From contig NC_068562.1 of assembly GCF_022201045.2 (NCBI RefSeq), forward strand, positions 5,810,001-5,874,000: DNA of 64,000 nt, given 5' to 3'. The notes under the pieces are model-generated. The model made no database searches, was not told the DNA's origin, and was given only the letters and a program-made list of their open reading frames with translations. Positions 1 through 11,899 of this stretch are shown here, one piece after another. This DNA is from Citrus sinensis. Its lineage: Eukaryota > Streptophyta > Magnoliopsida > Sapindales > Rutaceae. The position numbers and the translations under genes were made by a program. Positions within the stretch are counted from its first letter, which is position 1. Each line of letters begins with the position of its first letter.

Positions 1-1
1 G

Positions 2-1877
2 ACATTTTTATGTGGTAGAGGAGGGATTTACGCAATAGGTGCCGTGGTGGCTAACCGCATGGGAGACCGTTCAAGGCGAGATTTCTTCTTGAATCTCTTT
101 CTTGAGGTATTATATTCAATCATCAACTTTTTAATCCTTGTCAGTATTAATGCATTAATGGGAAGGTTGTTTCCACTATTGTTATAGTTTACATCTTTGC
201 CTAAAGAAAGGAAAAAGTGTCATATTTAATTGGATATTTGCTTGGTATACCAAATAGCATAAAATATTGATGGTTGATGGTTCATAATAGACCGATTTGG
301 CTTATTCATGCCTGCTACTAAAAAATTGAGTTGCCTTAGCCATTTTTTGCTTAATTTAGGACCAGATTGTTATATATCAATGTGAAGTTTATTTTCACTT
401 TACAAATAGTTTCATATTTTTTTTACCGAAATAAAGGACAGGTATCCTACTTGAGCTACGGATATCATATAACATCAATGGTCTGGTCTACATCCTACCA
501 ATTTGCTAATTCATGCCTACTACTACTAATAAAATGAGTTGCCTTAGCCACTTTTTCCTTAATTTAGGATCGCATAAAGAACTTATATATCTAGGAAGCC
601 AGTATAAATTCTTCAGTGGGGAGCCTTCACTTTAATAAAGTGAAGACCAAATATAATGGGAAACTAAATCTTTTTCCAATTATCTAGAGGATTATTGCTG
701 TTAAATTGTCTGTAATTTTGTTCACTGGCGTGTCTTAAAATTTTAAGAAAGGTATATTAAGTTGGAATGTAACCATATGGGTTAGCTTTACATATCATGG
801 AAACGGAAGTGCACTTTAAAAGTTAAGTTTTGACACACACACATGAAACTACTCTGTCATTTTCTGGTACAGTAATGTCCATGGGAATCAACCAAATATA
901 TGTATCTAATAAATATTTTCAATTATTTATATATAGATAGCACAAGAGAGAGCCCTCCCAGCTGGACCAGAAGAAGGCGGATTCGGAATGTCTTATGATC
1001 TCCTTTATGGTCGAGCTGGATTTTTATGGGCTGCTTTGTTCGTAAACAAGCATCTCGGGGCAGGGACATTGCCTAATGAGCTTCTCATGCCTATTGTTGA
1101 TGCTGTTTTAGCTGGGGGCAGAGCAGGTGCAACTGCTAACACAGCGTGCCCCTTGATGTACAGATGGCATGGCACAAGGTACTGGGGTGCAGCCAATGGT
1201 CTTGCTGGAATTTTGCAAGTGCTACTTCACTTCCCCCTCTCTGAAGAAGACGCTGAGGATGTGAAAGGAACTTTACGGTATATGATGAGTAATAGGTTCC
1301 CTCAGAGTGGCAATTATCCCGTTAGTGAAGGAAACCCGAGGGACAAGTTGGTGCAGTGGTCTCATGGCGCAACTGGTGTGGCCATCACGCTGTGCAAGGC
1401 ATCGCAGGTTAGTGTTTCAGCAAAATCATTTTTTTAACTTTTCCCTTTTGGCACACAATAGCAGGGAGGTTAGAAAGTCTTTGATAGTCTTTGCTCTTGG
1501 GGTAAAATATGTCTACGTTTTCTTCAATCTTGCAGGTCTTTCCAAGTGATAGAGAATTTCGTGATGCCGCTATAGAAGCAGGTGAAGTTCTGTGGAAGAA
1601 TGGATTGGTGAAGAAGGTGGGACTGGCTGATGGAGCGGCAGGAAATGCCTATGCCTTCCTTTCCCTGTATCGTCTGACGGGAGAGACCATATATGTGGAA
1701 AGGGCAAATGCATTTTCTAGCTTCTTGTATCATAATGCTCAGAATCTAGTGACCTCAGGACATACTCGCGGTGCTGATCATGGCTACTCTCTGTTCCAAG
1801 GACTTGCCGGTACAGCTTGCATCTGGTTTGATCTGCTTGAGCCAGTGAACGCTAGGTTCCCAGGATATGAACTCTAG
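2..1877 (+). CDS. LanC-like protein (GCR2/GCL family), C-terminal 305 residues
   Basis: Three exons are visible: 2-106, 937-1407 and 1536-1877, joined in phase 0 at GT-AG sites. The N-terminal exon(s) lie before the window; full-length relatives are around 400 residues, so roughly 100 are missing. The family forms a cytosolic or membrane-associated alpha/alpha barrel related to bacterial lanthionine cyclases. Family signatures visible are TFLCGRGGIYA in the first exon, YDLLYGRAGFLWA early in the second, YRWHGTRYWGAANGLAGI, and GNAYAFLSLYRLTG in the third. The residues that bind zinc and do catalysis in LanC proteins are changed: WCHG reads WSHG, the usual LCHG reads LADG, and AAHGLAG reads AANGLAG. 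The protein is therefore probably not a working zinc enzyme and may be the divergent plant GCL branch. The frame is open to a natural stop, so I see no sign of a pseudogene. Family assignment is firm; which paralogue it is remains unknown. Confidence 0.92.
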
Positions 1878-2278
1878 GTTAAAATTAATCAAACTCTTGT
1901 CAACTTTATTAGTATTAATTATTAAAATGTAACCCTGAGATGTACTGGAATCGCTCCAATTGCAAGCATGAGAGAAACATTCACTGTTTAATTAGTGAGA
2001 TATAGGACAGGCACCGCGGAACTGAAATCGGATTTTAAAGGGATGTTGTAGTCTTGGAAATTAGTGCCACGTGGCGTTTAATATAATATTAGAAATACAT
2101 GGCTCAAAAGATACTGTAATGTGTCTTGGGGCTTAGTCAAATTGGCGGTCCGGCATTGTATTTAGGATCAGCAGATGGGAAAGATAATTGATTGAGAGTA
2201 GCTTGTTACATGGACATGGAACCTTGGAGATTGAAACAGAAAGATCATATGGAAGGAATACAGTTGTTGTAACATTTT

Positions 2279-2301
2279 CACGTCATTGATTTTATTTGAC
2301 C
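2279..2301 (+). promoter_or_regulatory. as-1-like TGACG core plus W-box upstream of PR-1
   Basis: CACGTCA at 2279-2285 contains the TGACG core bound by TGA bZIP factors (on the minus strand). TTGACC at 2296-2301 is a W-box core for WRKY factors. Both kinds of site are known to control PR-1 genes in the salicylic-acid response. They lie about 310-330 bp before the ATG and 35-55 bp before the first of two TATA-like boxes. The motifs are short and could occur by chance; function is inferred from position. Confidence 0.45.
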
Positions 2302-2520
2302 GTGATAAAGGTAGGTATGTCGTTTCACTTTCCTATAAATAGAAGAATGGAGTTTATTTTAAGCTTCTGAAGGAGAGTGTAAATAGCTAAGCTATAGACA
2401 TTTTTTTTGTGTTGCGACAAGTATTTTACTTTATTTGAAAGAAAAAAGTTTGAAAAAAAAATCAGTTAATTAGTTGCTGGAGGAATGAAGCTGATCCGAT
2501 AATTTTCCAGTTGTGAATCC

Positions 2521-2528
2521 TATAAATA
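2521..2528 (+). promoter_or_regulatory. TATA box of the PR-1 gene
   Basis: TATAAATA stands 80 bp before the PR-1 ATG, leaving room for a short 5' leader. An identical octamer at 2333-2340 could serve a second, upstream start. Confidence 0.6.
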
Positions 2529-2607
2529 CCAAACAAAAGGCCACAGAAACTCCATCGACCAAATCAACTGAACCCAACCTTCTCATCGTCCCCTTCCCCA
2601 TTCCGCC

Positions 2608-3099
2608 ATGAAACAGAGAATGAGAACGGAGTTTTGCAAGATGCTGCTTTGCAGCCTGATGATGATAACGTTGGGAATGGCCAACTCAAGACACCCAGAT
2701 GACTGGCTGCATGCACACAACGGAATTAGAATCCAAATGGGGCTTCCCGCGTTGGCTTGGGATGACAAGCTAGCTGATTATGCAAAATGGTACGCCAATG
2801 AACGCAGGGGGGATTGCCGACTGGAGCACTCAGACACGCCTTTCGGGGAGAACCTAGCCTGGGCAGACTACGACATGAAGGGTTCAGAAGCTATTCAAAT
2901 GTGGATTGATGAGGTGAAAGACTATGACTACAATTCTAATACATGCAGGGTTCCGGATATGTGCGGCCATTACACTCAGGTGGTTTGGCGAAATACGGCT
3001 CGCGTTGGCTGTGCTAGAGTTAAGTGCCACAATGGCAACACGTTTTTCACTTGCAACTATGATCCCCCTGGCAACTTCGTTGGGGCGAAGCCTTTCTGA
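2608..3099 (+). CDS. Pathogenesis-related protein 1 (CAP superfamily), 163 aa
   Basis: Single-exon, complete gene as is usual for plant PR-1. Residues 1-27 form a signal peptide with a hydrophobic core (MLLCSLMMITLGM), so the product is secreted to the apoplast. The CAP domain follows: HNGIR (His), FGENLAW (Glu) and CGHYTQVVWRNT (His) supply the metal- and sterol-site residues. The mature part has six cysteines (RGDC, NTC, DMC, VGC, VKC, FTC) for the three standard disulphides. The C-terminus CNYDPPGNFVGAKPF matches the motif from which the 11-residue CAPE defence peptide is cut in tomato PR-1b. PR-1 binds sterols and is a salicylic-acid marker; cleavage and signalling here are inferred. Length is normal for the family. 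Start choice: first ATG after the TATA box, directly ahead of the signal peptide. Confidence 0.95.
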   Translation: MKQRMRTEFCKMLLCSLMMITLGMANSRHPDDWLHAHNGIRIQMGLPALAWDDKLADYAKWYANERRGDCRLEHSDTPFGENLAWADYDMKGSEAIQMWIDEVKDYDYNSNTCRVPDMCGHYTQVVWRNTARVGCARVKCHNGNTFFTCNYDPPGNFVGAKPF

Positions 3100-4389
3100 T
3101 TGAGGACACCATACCTCTCTTTTTTTTATTCTTTTAATTATTTTATTGCCTGCCAACTTGATTATTCTTTGTTCATTATTTATTTTCATCATCAATGCAT
3201 CCTGTCTAAACAAACATAATTGTTGATTTATACATTAATTTAATTGTTGGTGTTCGAAACTTATTACGAAGAAAGCTAGTGGATGTGCTTCCGAGTACTC
3301 AGAACAGAGTTTATTCTTTACTGATTGGCGGATTCCACCTGAAACGCAACCCTTTTTTTTTTCGGAATAATTTGATGAGTACACAAAGCTTTATTCAAAG
3401 AAAAATGAGAGGGAGAGAATACATAAAGAAAAATGTTATCAAGAAAACTGATAACATGGGGCCTAGGCATTCCTAATTCAACAATCGGAGAATATAATTA
3501 GGAGGCTCAATTCACTAGTGAATTCAGATCCAATATTGAGCTGATCTATATTCAATACTCGCCAACATATGTATACATGTATGTGGGTGGGCGCGCGCAA
3601 CGAATGAGCATTTCACCAATTAACTCTTGACAATTCGGCCAACGAGCAAAGGGACACTATGGTGGCTCAAATGGCTTTATTGATGATAAAATCAAGTAAC
3701 TGCCGATATTGAATCACTTTCAATCCACACCGTAGTCCACCTCTCTGATGTGCCAACTCTACAGCCTGAAGTATTCAAAGTATTTTGCAAAGAAGGCTGC
3801 AGGAAATTCCAAAGAGATAGCAAAATAAAAAGAAAATGATAAGCCCCCATTGAATCATCAAAAAAGTGAAAAACCACTCGAGCTGATATCCAGGATTTCC
3901 TTTAGACGATTTATTTGTGTTAATGTTGAGGATTCATTTCCTCTAATCATCTTGCTTTTGACTTGACTTTTCTTTTGAGGTCTATTAGGATAAAAATAAA
4001 CGCAATGAAATGATACATCTAAAATATGCATATTTAATAATATATGTATGTGTCAAATGATCATTTAAAAGGTAAGCAAAGACAAGATGAGTAGATGATT
4101 CATTTCTTAATCTTAATCCATGGTCCATAAGGTGCATGCTAATTTTAGACCTTGACGCATTGATATAAATCACAAATTTTAAGTCCCATGTCTCAAACTT
4201 ATGCCCTCAACACGATTAGGCCAAGATTTGTCATGACTGTTATGGCCTATTTTTGAATATTTTGAAGCAAGATTATAATTTCATAAACTACCTAACTAAA
4301 ATTCTGCCAACCACATGTTACATGATCTTTGAAATTTTATAAAGAACCAGAATTCACTTTGTCAATACAAGAATTGAGGACCTGTTCAG
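3100..4389. other. AT-rich spacer downstream of PR-1
   Basis: PR-1 3' UTR, then AT-rich sequence with T- and A-runs. Short open frames here have no family features and unbiased composition. I see no gene. Confidence 0.5.
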
Positions 4390-5020
4390 GATTTTTTTTT
4401 TTTTTTTGGTGAGGCTCAAAGGTAATTTTAAAAATTAAAAATTAATTTTACTATTTGGTAAATTATGTCGAAATCACTTTTGGAAAAATTATTCTATTCT
4501 ACAATAGATTTTAATAAGTAGGAAAAGAATAACTTTTGAAAATCTAATTTTGAGAATTAATTTTATACTTAATAATATATATATATCCTCAAATATATCA
4601 TAAAATTTTAAAAATATCCTTATTAATTAAGAAATAAAATCATTAATTATGGTCAATTATATTGGGATAACCAAAAAATAAAAAATAAAATTAATAATAC
4701 AAAATTATTATTCTAATTATCAATTATTATATCTGCACAATGAAAATATTTTTTATACATGTTTATAATGTGTAAATAGATTTTATTTAACATTATGTCT
4801 ATTTCAGTTATTTATATTTTTACAGTAATTTAATAGTAAGATTTACCAAACACATACATATGACTAATTTTAAAATTTACAAAACTTTTAAAAAGAAAAT
4901 TTACCAAATGTTTAACTAATTATATTCATAGCTGATTTTTTTTTTTTTTTTGTCTTACAACATTATATTCACAGCTAACATTAATTATTTCAAAAAGTTA
5001 CAACATAATCAAACTAACCC
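4390..5020. repeat. AT-rich dispersed repeat, copy A (related to 26810-27330)
   Basis: This block aligns by eye, in direct orientation, with 26810-27330. Shared landmarks in the same order include a TA-run followed by CATAAAATTTTAAAAAT-like sequence, CCTTATTAATTA, AATAAAATTAATAATA, TTATCAATTATT and TTAACATTATGTC-like tracts. It looks like a non-autonomous element of several hundred bp. I could not define terminal repeats or a target duplication, so family and exact ends are uncertain. Confidence 0.5.
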
Positions 5021-7735
5021 TTACTCTTTAATCATTGACAATTCAATATAAATCCATGTTATATATGAATAAAATAAATGATAGAGTTCGTGATCAGCAA
5101 AATATTAACTTATATGATCTTTTAGGTAGGCACACATAAATCATGAAAATTACAAATAAAAAAAAAAGAAGCAAAATCGCTTAGTTGTGGACGTACACAA
5201 ATCAAGATTACTTAATTAAGGTCATACTCCTAACGGTTTCTTGCACCATCAATAAAATATCCATTTACATTATCCGGTGACCTTTAGCTAAAATTACAAA
5301 ACAATGCACATGAGCTTGAAAGTTCAGAAGATCTATTACCGAAATCCGATCGAAAGTAATTGAAAAGTAGGGATGGCATGGGGGAGGGGAGGGGAGGGAA
5401 GGGGAGGGGACGGACATCCCAATACCTATCTCTAATTTTTTACATGTGTCCTTGTCTTTTCGCCCTTCAAAATTACTTCAAAGAATTTATGTCCTTTCCT
5501 TAAATAATAATAGGGGATCTCTGAGAGTCCCGATCTCTGAATAATTAATATATTTTTAGTTTTCGATTTTAATGTAATCATATTAGAATAAAAAAATTTA
5601 AATAAAAATAAAGTTTGACAATATATATTATATTAACATTAATACATTACAAAAGTCACACTAAGAAATACAAATGATTAAAATAATTATTTTCGTCAAT
5701 TTTTATAATCCTCTAATAAAAAGAAAAAGAAATTATTTTTATAGCGATAATGAAATAAAAGAAATTGATATAGACACTTAAATATTTTTAATAAATATTT
5801 AATGAATATTATAATTAAAACAAAACTTTTGGGCCAACACTATCATGTCCAGTCTTTTTAATGTCTTGAACAGAAATTTAAAACTATAACTAGTTAACTA
5901 GACCCAAAAGTTTAATAACATAAATATTTTAATATTTATTATTTATATCAATATGTAATAATTTACAATTTAAGTTGTATTATTTATTCACTAATAATTA
6001 AAAAATAAAAATAGGGAGAGGATTGAGATTCCACCTCATCATCGTCTATTTCCTGAATAAAAAAATTGGATAAAAGATCGTTTATGTAAATTTCTCAAAT
6101 AAAAAATTGAGTATCAAATCATCCTTGTACCCTCTTTCAATAGAAAAAATCCCTGAGAGTCTCATCTCTATGAGGATTTCTGCCGTCTCTATTCAAAAGA
6201 GATAAAATGTCTAAATCGGTTGGGTATCAAATTATATATACAAGTTCATCCAAATGGTCATGATCTGTAATAGTAATCGTCAAAAGATAATCCAGTGATT
6301 TAAACGATGCACTAGTAGGTTTAACGAGTTAATCCAATCCATTGAGAAACCCAATGATACAGCGGGCCAGTTTGGTTGTCAATTCATCAGGGATATATTT
6401 TGCGATAATGGCGCGCCCGTGTGTACAATGATGGCGGAAAAAAAGCCCCCGTAACTAAATATGGAAAATCTCGATGCCTTTGTTCTAAACTTGGCTTCGT
6501 TTATTATTAGCGAGCTTTAATCGTTCCCAATAAGCAGCCATAAATTGATCACAAGTTAGATGTTTATTGTTTCCATCCAACATTATTTAAAATTTGTCTT
6601 TAATAATATTCGTTTGGGCCTTTATTTGGTATATGACTAAAGTTTTGATTATTTCAAACTCGATAAATGTCAGAATACCTATTTTGTAGAGTTAAATCAA
6701 ATGTTTCGTAAGAATACAACTTTAAAAGTCGAAAAGTGCAAGATACAGTAGAATGATACTTGTACGCTAGGGGCATATAAATGATCTTGTTAATTAGGTC
6801 CAATTCTACATTTCATAATTAACCATATGGGGTCTTAAACATGTAAGTTAAGTATTATATAGATATTTTTTTTTTTTATAAAAAAAAGGTATCATTAATA
6901 TATTAATTTTCTTACGAGGATCAATAATTAATAATTAAAGAAAAGAAAGAAATAACTTCGATTTATCCCATAACAAGTAAGAGAGTAAAAAAATTCAAAA
7001 AGCTACCACTCGGGTCGACCAGAATGCGCGATGCGATGATAACTGATGCGTGTGTAGCTTCGTTTCATTTTTGTTGGCGTGCGTGCTTTTGCTTTCATCC
7101 AAGAAAAAGGTGAACAAAACAGAATACAATACACAACAACCCACTAATCAAATCAATCAAAGGGGGAAATGGGGACCACCAGTATTAAATTGCCATTTCT
7201 ATATGTTCAGTGTCAACCCCTCTCCACCGTCCACGTCATCATTTCGGTTCTACCTCCTGTCACCTATCTTCTTCTCCTCCTTTTGTGAAAGGCCTCTTGT
7301 AATCTTCTCAAACCGCACACCTACTCCGAGCATCATTGTCATAAATGCACGACCACTGTCCTATACAGACACATTCCTAAATAATGAAGGTTTTATGCCC
7401 ACAATTTTAACTGTTGTTAATTTACATGATTATGTAATATATATGAAGTTAACAGTTATTATTAATAATATAAAAGTGTAAACAACAAAAATTATATGTG
7501 TGACTGATAGTAACTGTTGGGTTCATGTATGTTACATAATTATATAACTTAACAATTTTTTTTTAATTAACCGGATTCAATGACATAAATGAATGGATCA
7601 TCGAGTTCGATGACCTACGTCCCACAAAGTATTCTAATTTAAAGAAAATAAAATAATACAAGTTTTAATTCTTGTCAAACTTGAATCTTACAAAATAAAA
7701 AAAAAATTCAATTCAATTATACTTTATGTTATTTT
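5021..7735. other. AT-rich intergenic DNA, no gene seen
   Basis: Low-complexity AT-rich sequence with a purine-rich GGGGAGGGGA-type patch near 5382-5410. The 143-codon open frame at 7050-7481 has no domain, no splice logic and ends in AT-rich sequence; I regard it as chance. Confidence 0.45.
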
Positions 7736-9326
7736 GAAAAAAGAAACAGACACCCCCAACATTTAACAAAGGGACACAAAATCCCTTAATATTTGAAAAA
7801 AGACATACAGACCCCTATTTCTTAACTGAAACAGTTTCGTTAAATCAGTCAAAGGTTAATATCGTAATTGCATATTAATAACAAATGAATTGACCAAAAA
7901 CCCACACACGAACAAAACGCTTAACACACATGCATTGACACTACTCCTCCCAGATCTTGACAAATCCTTAATGGACACACTCACACGGTTTTCCGAAAAC
8001 TATTAGAACTGCTGGGGCTGTTGGAAGTCGCTGGAACTGCTGGGCTGCCGCAAGCTGCTGGATCTGCTCGCACTGCCGCTGCGTCGATCGAGACTGCGTC
8101 TGGCTGCTGCTCGTTCGTGTGGCTGCTGCTCGTGTGTCATTGCTGCTCGTTCGGGTACCTGCTGCTCATGCATCTTCAATCCACAGTTCACTACTCTTAA
8201 ACTAGTTTTTCCCTCTTTAATTTTCATTTTTTTACTAAATTAACTTTATTTCTATCATTCAAAATCCACTAGAATTTTAGAGAATTTTTGGACAATTAAT
8301 TAATTTTGGAGAATTTTAGACAATTAATTTCACCGAAGAAGTGGGCTTACCATGGGCATAATGCCAGAAGATGACAAAGCCAGCTCTTCGGTGACTCATT
8401 TATTAATTATTCACCCTTTAGAATGGCTTAATTATTTCTTTTTATTATCATTCAAAAAAATTTTGACATGTTTGATGCATAATGTTTATGCGGGAATATA
8501 AATAAATGATGATGAAAATTTTTTTGTTTGTTTATGGCTATTTGATGAATATAGTTCTTAATTTGTCTGGTTTATTGGAGATTTATTGTGCTTAATGTAT
8601 CAATGAAAAGCTTGTACTGGTTTGCAGATGGGAACAAATAATGGCATGCTTTCAGACAATACTACAACGACATCCCAACAAGCTATGAGAGGAAGTTCAC
8701 AAGTTAGGAGCCAGAGTTGTCATACAAATTTGTGAATAAATTATGTTTTTTTTTCAAAAAATATTATGGTTATTGTTGTAATGATTACTAGTATCAATTT
8801 GATACAATATTATGATATAAGGATTATTTGTTATGTTTATTGGTGGTTTTTTATGTCTATTCGATATGTTATTTAGTATAATTAAGATGTTGTTAACCAT
8901 TTTTTTTTTATAATTTTTTTACTATACAAGTTTAAATGATTGACATATGAAGAATTGTTATTCTTATGGCATTAATAATCAATTTTATTTATTTTTATTG
9001 TTGAATAATGGATTAAAATTATTTGGCTTGAAGAGAATTTGATAAAAAATTATTAATAATTTTATTATATGGACAAAAATTTTAATAGAGAAATTGGGCA
9101 ATGAGGGTATATTTGTAATTTTATTAATAATATATGGGCAAAATAGACAATGAATAATTATTTTTTTATATGCTAGAAGGATATAACGGTAATTACACGT
9201 TTAAATTATAATTTCCGTTAAAACTAACAGTTTTCGTTAAGAAATTGGGGTTTGTATTTTTTTTTCAAACATTAGGGGGTTTTGTGTCCCTTTACTAAAC
9301 GTTGGGAGTGTCTGTGTCCTTTTCCC
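7736..9326. mobile_element. Mutator-like (Pack-MULE-like) element with ~140-bp terminal inverted repeats
   Basis: The left arm (about 7736-7885) and right arm (about 9185-9326) are inverted copies. The left has ACAGACACCCCCAAC, AAAGGGACACAAAA and CTATTTCTTAACTGAAA; the right carries their complements GTTGGGAGTGTCTGTGT, TTTTGTGTCCCTTT and TTTTCGTTAAGAAATTGGGG. Flanks give a likely 9-bp target duplication with one mismatch, TGTTATTTT (7727-7735) and TATTATTTT (9327-9335). Long arms and a 9-bp duplication fit Mutator-like elements. The inside has no transposase. It has a GC-rich block (8015-8180) in otherwise AT-rich DNA and a coding-like stretch (about 8628-8740), as expected if it captured host fragments. 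The AT-rich flank makes the exact ends approximate. Confidence 0.75.
8015..8180. repeat. GC-rich CTG/GCTGCTCGT-repeat block inside the MULE
   Basis: Irregular repeats of GCTGCTGCTCGT and GGAACTGCTGGGCTG-like units, about 60% GC by impression against a strongly AT-rich background. It is open on the minus strand in a 74-codon frame (8003-8227) rich in Ser, Arg, Gln and Ala, which is low-complexity and probably not a gene. The best explanation is a captured fragment of a Gln/Ser-rich coding region. Confidence 0.5.
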
Positions 9327-10150
9327 TATTATTTTTTTTACACGAAGATATCACTACTCAAAGGTATGAAGAGAGGAGAAATAAATAAATTAATAGAGAA
9401 ATATGTATATTGAAAGAGGAAGTACAATATATTCTAAGCTTTTCTCTAACTCTTTTTCTTAGTAACACCCTTGATGGATTATGATTTTGCAAAAATCCAA
9501 CCATCGAACTCTTTATTCTCAACAATGGCAATTTTGAGGGAATCAAGCCCTCTTTCAACCTATTCTCCTAAATAAAATAGTTCTTATCATCAATTCAAAT
9601 TTTGGTATCAAAAGTCTTTTTTTAATACAATAATGATTAAGTTAAAAAATAGAAAAATACTTATTTTAGCATAAATTATTAAAATATTAAATTACTTTTT
9701 AAGTCAAAATTTAAAGTTAAAGGCACTCTTTCATACATATAGTGGTGATTTGGTTTAAAATTTTAGAATTTATTAAAATGCGGGATGAATTAACAATGCT
9801 CTGAATAAATTTTTAAACCATTGTAAACTATTCAATAAATTATAAAAGCATGTTCATACCGTTGTAAATTCATCTCGGCCAATTTAGAATTTTTCCATAT
9901 ATATAGTCAAATTCAATTCGAATAAATAAGTGCATACTACCATACAAGCCCATGGGAGCAGACAATGCATGGACGTCCGTCCATCAATCAATCAATCATC
10001 ACTCGTGAATCGAGTGATAGACAGACCGAACACTTATAGATTGCTTGTTAATCATTCGTGGAAAGCAACATATTAATTATTTGAAATGCCCATTTTTTAA
10101 TAAAAAGAAAATAATAAGTGTGCTACTTTTACAAATTGGGATCAGGCTAC

Positions 10151-10183
10151 GGTGCAACTGTGGCACCGTGCTACAGTTGCACC
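10151..10183. other. Perfect 11-bp inverted repeat (hairpin)
   Basis: GGTGCAACTGT (10151-10161) and ACAGTTGCACC (10173-10183) are exact complements around an 11-nt loop that is itself partly complementary (GCACCGTGC). GC-rich in an AT-rich setting, about 800 bp before the SnRK2 start. It could be a mini foldback element remnant; no function is shown. Confidence 0.5.
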
Positions 10184-10919
10184 TAAGTTTATCCCTACAA
10201 ATTGACCCTTATTAGTTTGAGGTCGTTATGATAATTTTATATTTTCTCAAATTTTATTTGAGTTAATTTATCTCTAGTATTATTTTTTTTCTCATTCTAT
10301 TAAAAAAAGAATTTATATTGTCACATAAATTACAGTTTATAGTATTTTTTTAATTGTAAAAGTATTCATAATTACTAACATCAAATATTCCACTTAAGTA
10401 AGCATCATATTATTGTTTTGATAAAATGTTAAAGCTTAAACTGTTTTGACTCAATTAAGGGAAGAGAAAACAAGCTTTCATTTTAATTTTTGTTTTCAAT
10501 ACAAAATTTTTGACATTTACATTCCGACGATATTTCCATGAGGAAGATGCAATTGTGGGAAGTTCCCTAAACGAGAGGATAAGATATAAAGCAACACCTC
10601 GGTCGCAACTTGTTCAGTTGCGTCCGAAATTCTAACCTCTATTTTGGAGACACGTGTTGGTGTCTGCTCTTGGAGTCTTCGTTGACCCCATTCTTTTGTC
10701 ATCTGACAGTCCATTAAGGCGTAGCTTAGGTAGCTGCTATTGCTAGCCCACCAAACTTTTCAGCTTTTGCATTCGTGGCCATGAAATTGATTTCGATGGA
10801 GATTCTCAACGCAAATAATTAACCAGTAGCGATCGACCAAATACAGACACAACACTGTATCACAGGGCACTTATACTTGTGTGCGTGTGTGTATATTAAC
10901 GGAGAAAAGATTCAGTCTT

Positions 10920-10920
<1 letters not shown>

Positions 10921-10946
<26 letters not shown>
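10921..10946. repeat. (AT)13 microsatellite in SnRK2 5' leader region
   Basis: Pure AT dinucleotide repeat, 46 bp before the kinase ATG; likely polymorphic between individuals. Confidence 0.9.
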
Positions 10947-10950
<4 letters not shown>

Positions 10951-10991
10951 AATATAAAGTTCGTTCAATAATTTTTGAAGCTAATTGGAAA

Positions 10992-11865
10992 ATGGACCGT
11001 TTCGAGATTCTGAAAGATATTGGTTCAGGGAACTTTGGCGTTGCTAAGCTTGTGAGAGACAAATGGAGTGGTGAGCTCTATGCTGTCAAGTATATTCAGA
11101 GAGGCCAGAAGGTATTGTATGTTCCTTCGTTTTTATGAATTCTAATCTGGGTGGGGGTTTTGTTTTATGTGCTTGCTTTTGCCCATTGATTCGAGTTTTT
11201 ATTTTTGGGTTTCCGGAAGATTGATGAGCATGTTCAGAGGGAGATTATGAACCACAGGGCCTTGAAGCATCCTAATATAATAAGATTTAAGGAAGTAAGT
11301 TAACAAGTTTCCTTAATTCCCAAGTGACATTATCTTTTACTGCATGCTCTTTTTGCTTTGTGTGTGTATATATATTCTCTTAGCTCCATGTTCAACAACA
11401 GGTATTGAAGGGTAGTGCTTTTGTATCCTCCTCAAAATAGAACTCTTTCAGAGAATCGCAGCGTCTTTCCTAGCCTTTCTTTTTTTAATATTAGCCTATC
11501 TATAATTAGGATATCATTCACATGTTAACTTCCTTCCTTCTTCAATTTTCAAGACCCTTTTTTTTGTTTTTTGTTTTTTGTTTTTTCTTTCCGGTTACGT
11601 ACTCCGGTATTACTAATTTTTCACTTCACAGTTTTCTTCCCCACATATACTCCGCTATGTATTCTTGATTCAGATATGAATATGTTAATTAACATATAAG
11701 AAAACTATTTTATCTAAGCTTTTGACTTTTTCTATATTTGCTATCTAATCAATTAATTTACATTCTCATAAATTGCTTATAATATAAAATAATCACTCAG
11801 AGCCAAATATATTTGAAACTCTCAAGTCAATAATTCGTTATAGTTCTATTGTTAAGCTACCACAC

Positions 11866-11899
<34 letters not shown>

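Larger units (their letters stand above)
1878..2607. other. Spacer: LanC-like 3' UTR and PR-1 promoter
   Basis: About 730 bp separates the LanC-like stop from the PR-1 start. The first part is presumably 3' UTR. The second part holds a possible defence promoter: CGTCA (inverse TGACG, as-1 type) at 2281-2285, a W-box TTGACC at 2296-2301, and two TATAAATA boxes at 2333-2340 and 2521-2528. There is no further open frame of note. Confidence 0.6.
9327..10991. other. Spacer upstream of the SnRK2 gene
   Basis: AT-rich. It contains an 11-bp perfect hairpin at 10151-10183, CAATCAATCAATC repeats near 9983-9998, and a (TA)13 tract at 10921-10946 in the 5' leader region of the kinase. No gene seen. Confidence 0.5.

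Noticed and set aside
7050..7481. 143-codon open frame on the plus strand
   Set aside because: No domain, starts from a non-conserved position and ends in AT-rich low-complexity sequence; looks like chance.
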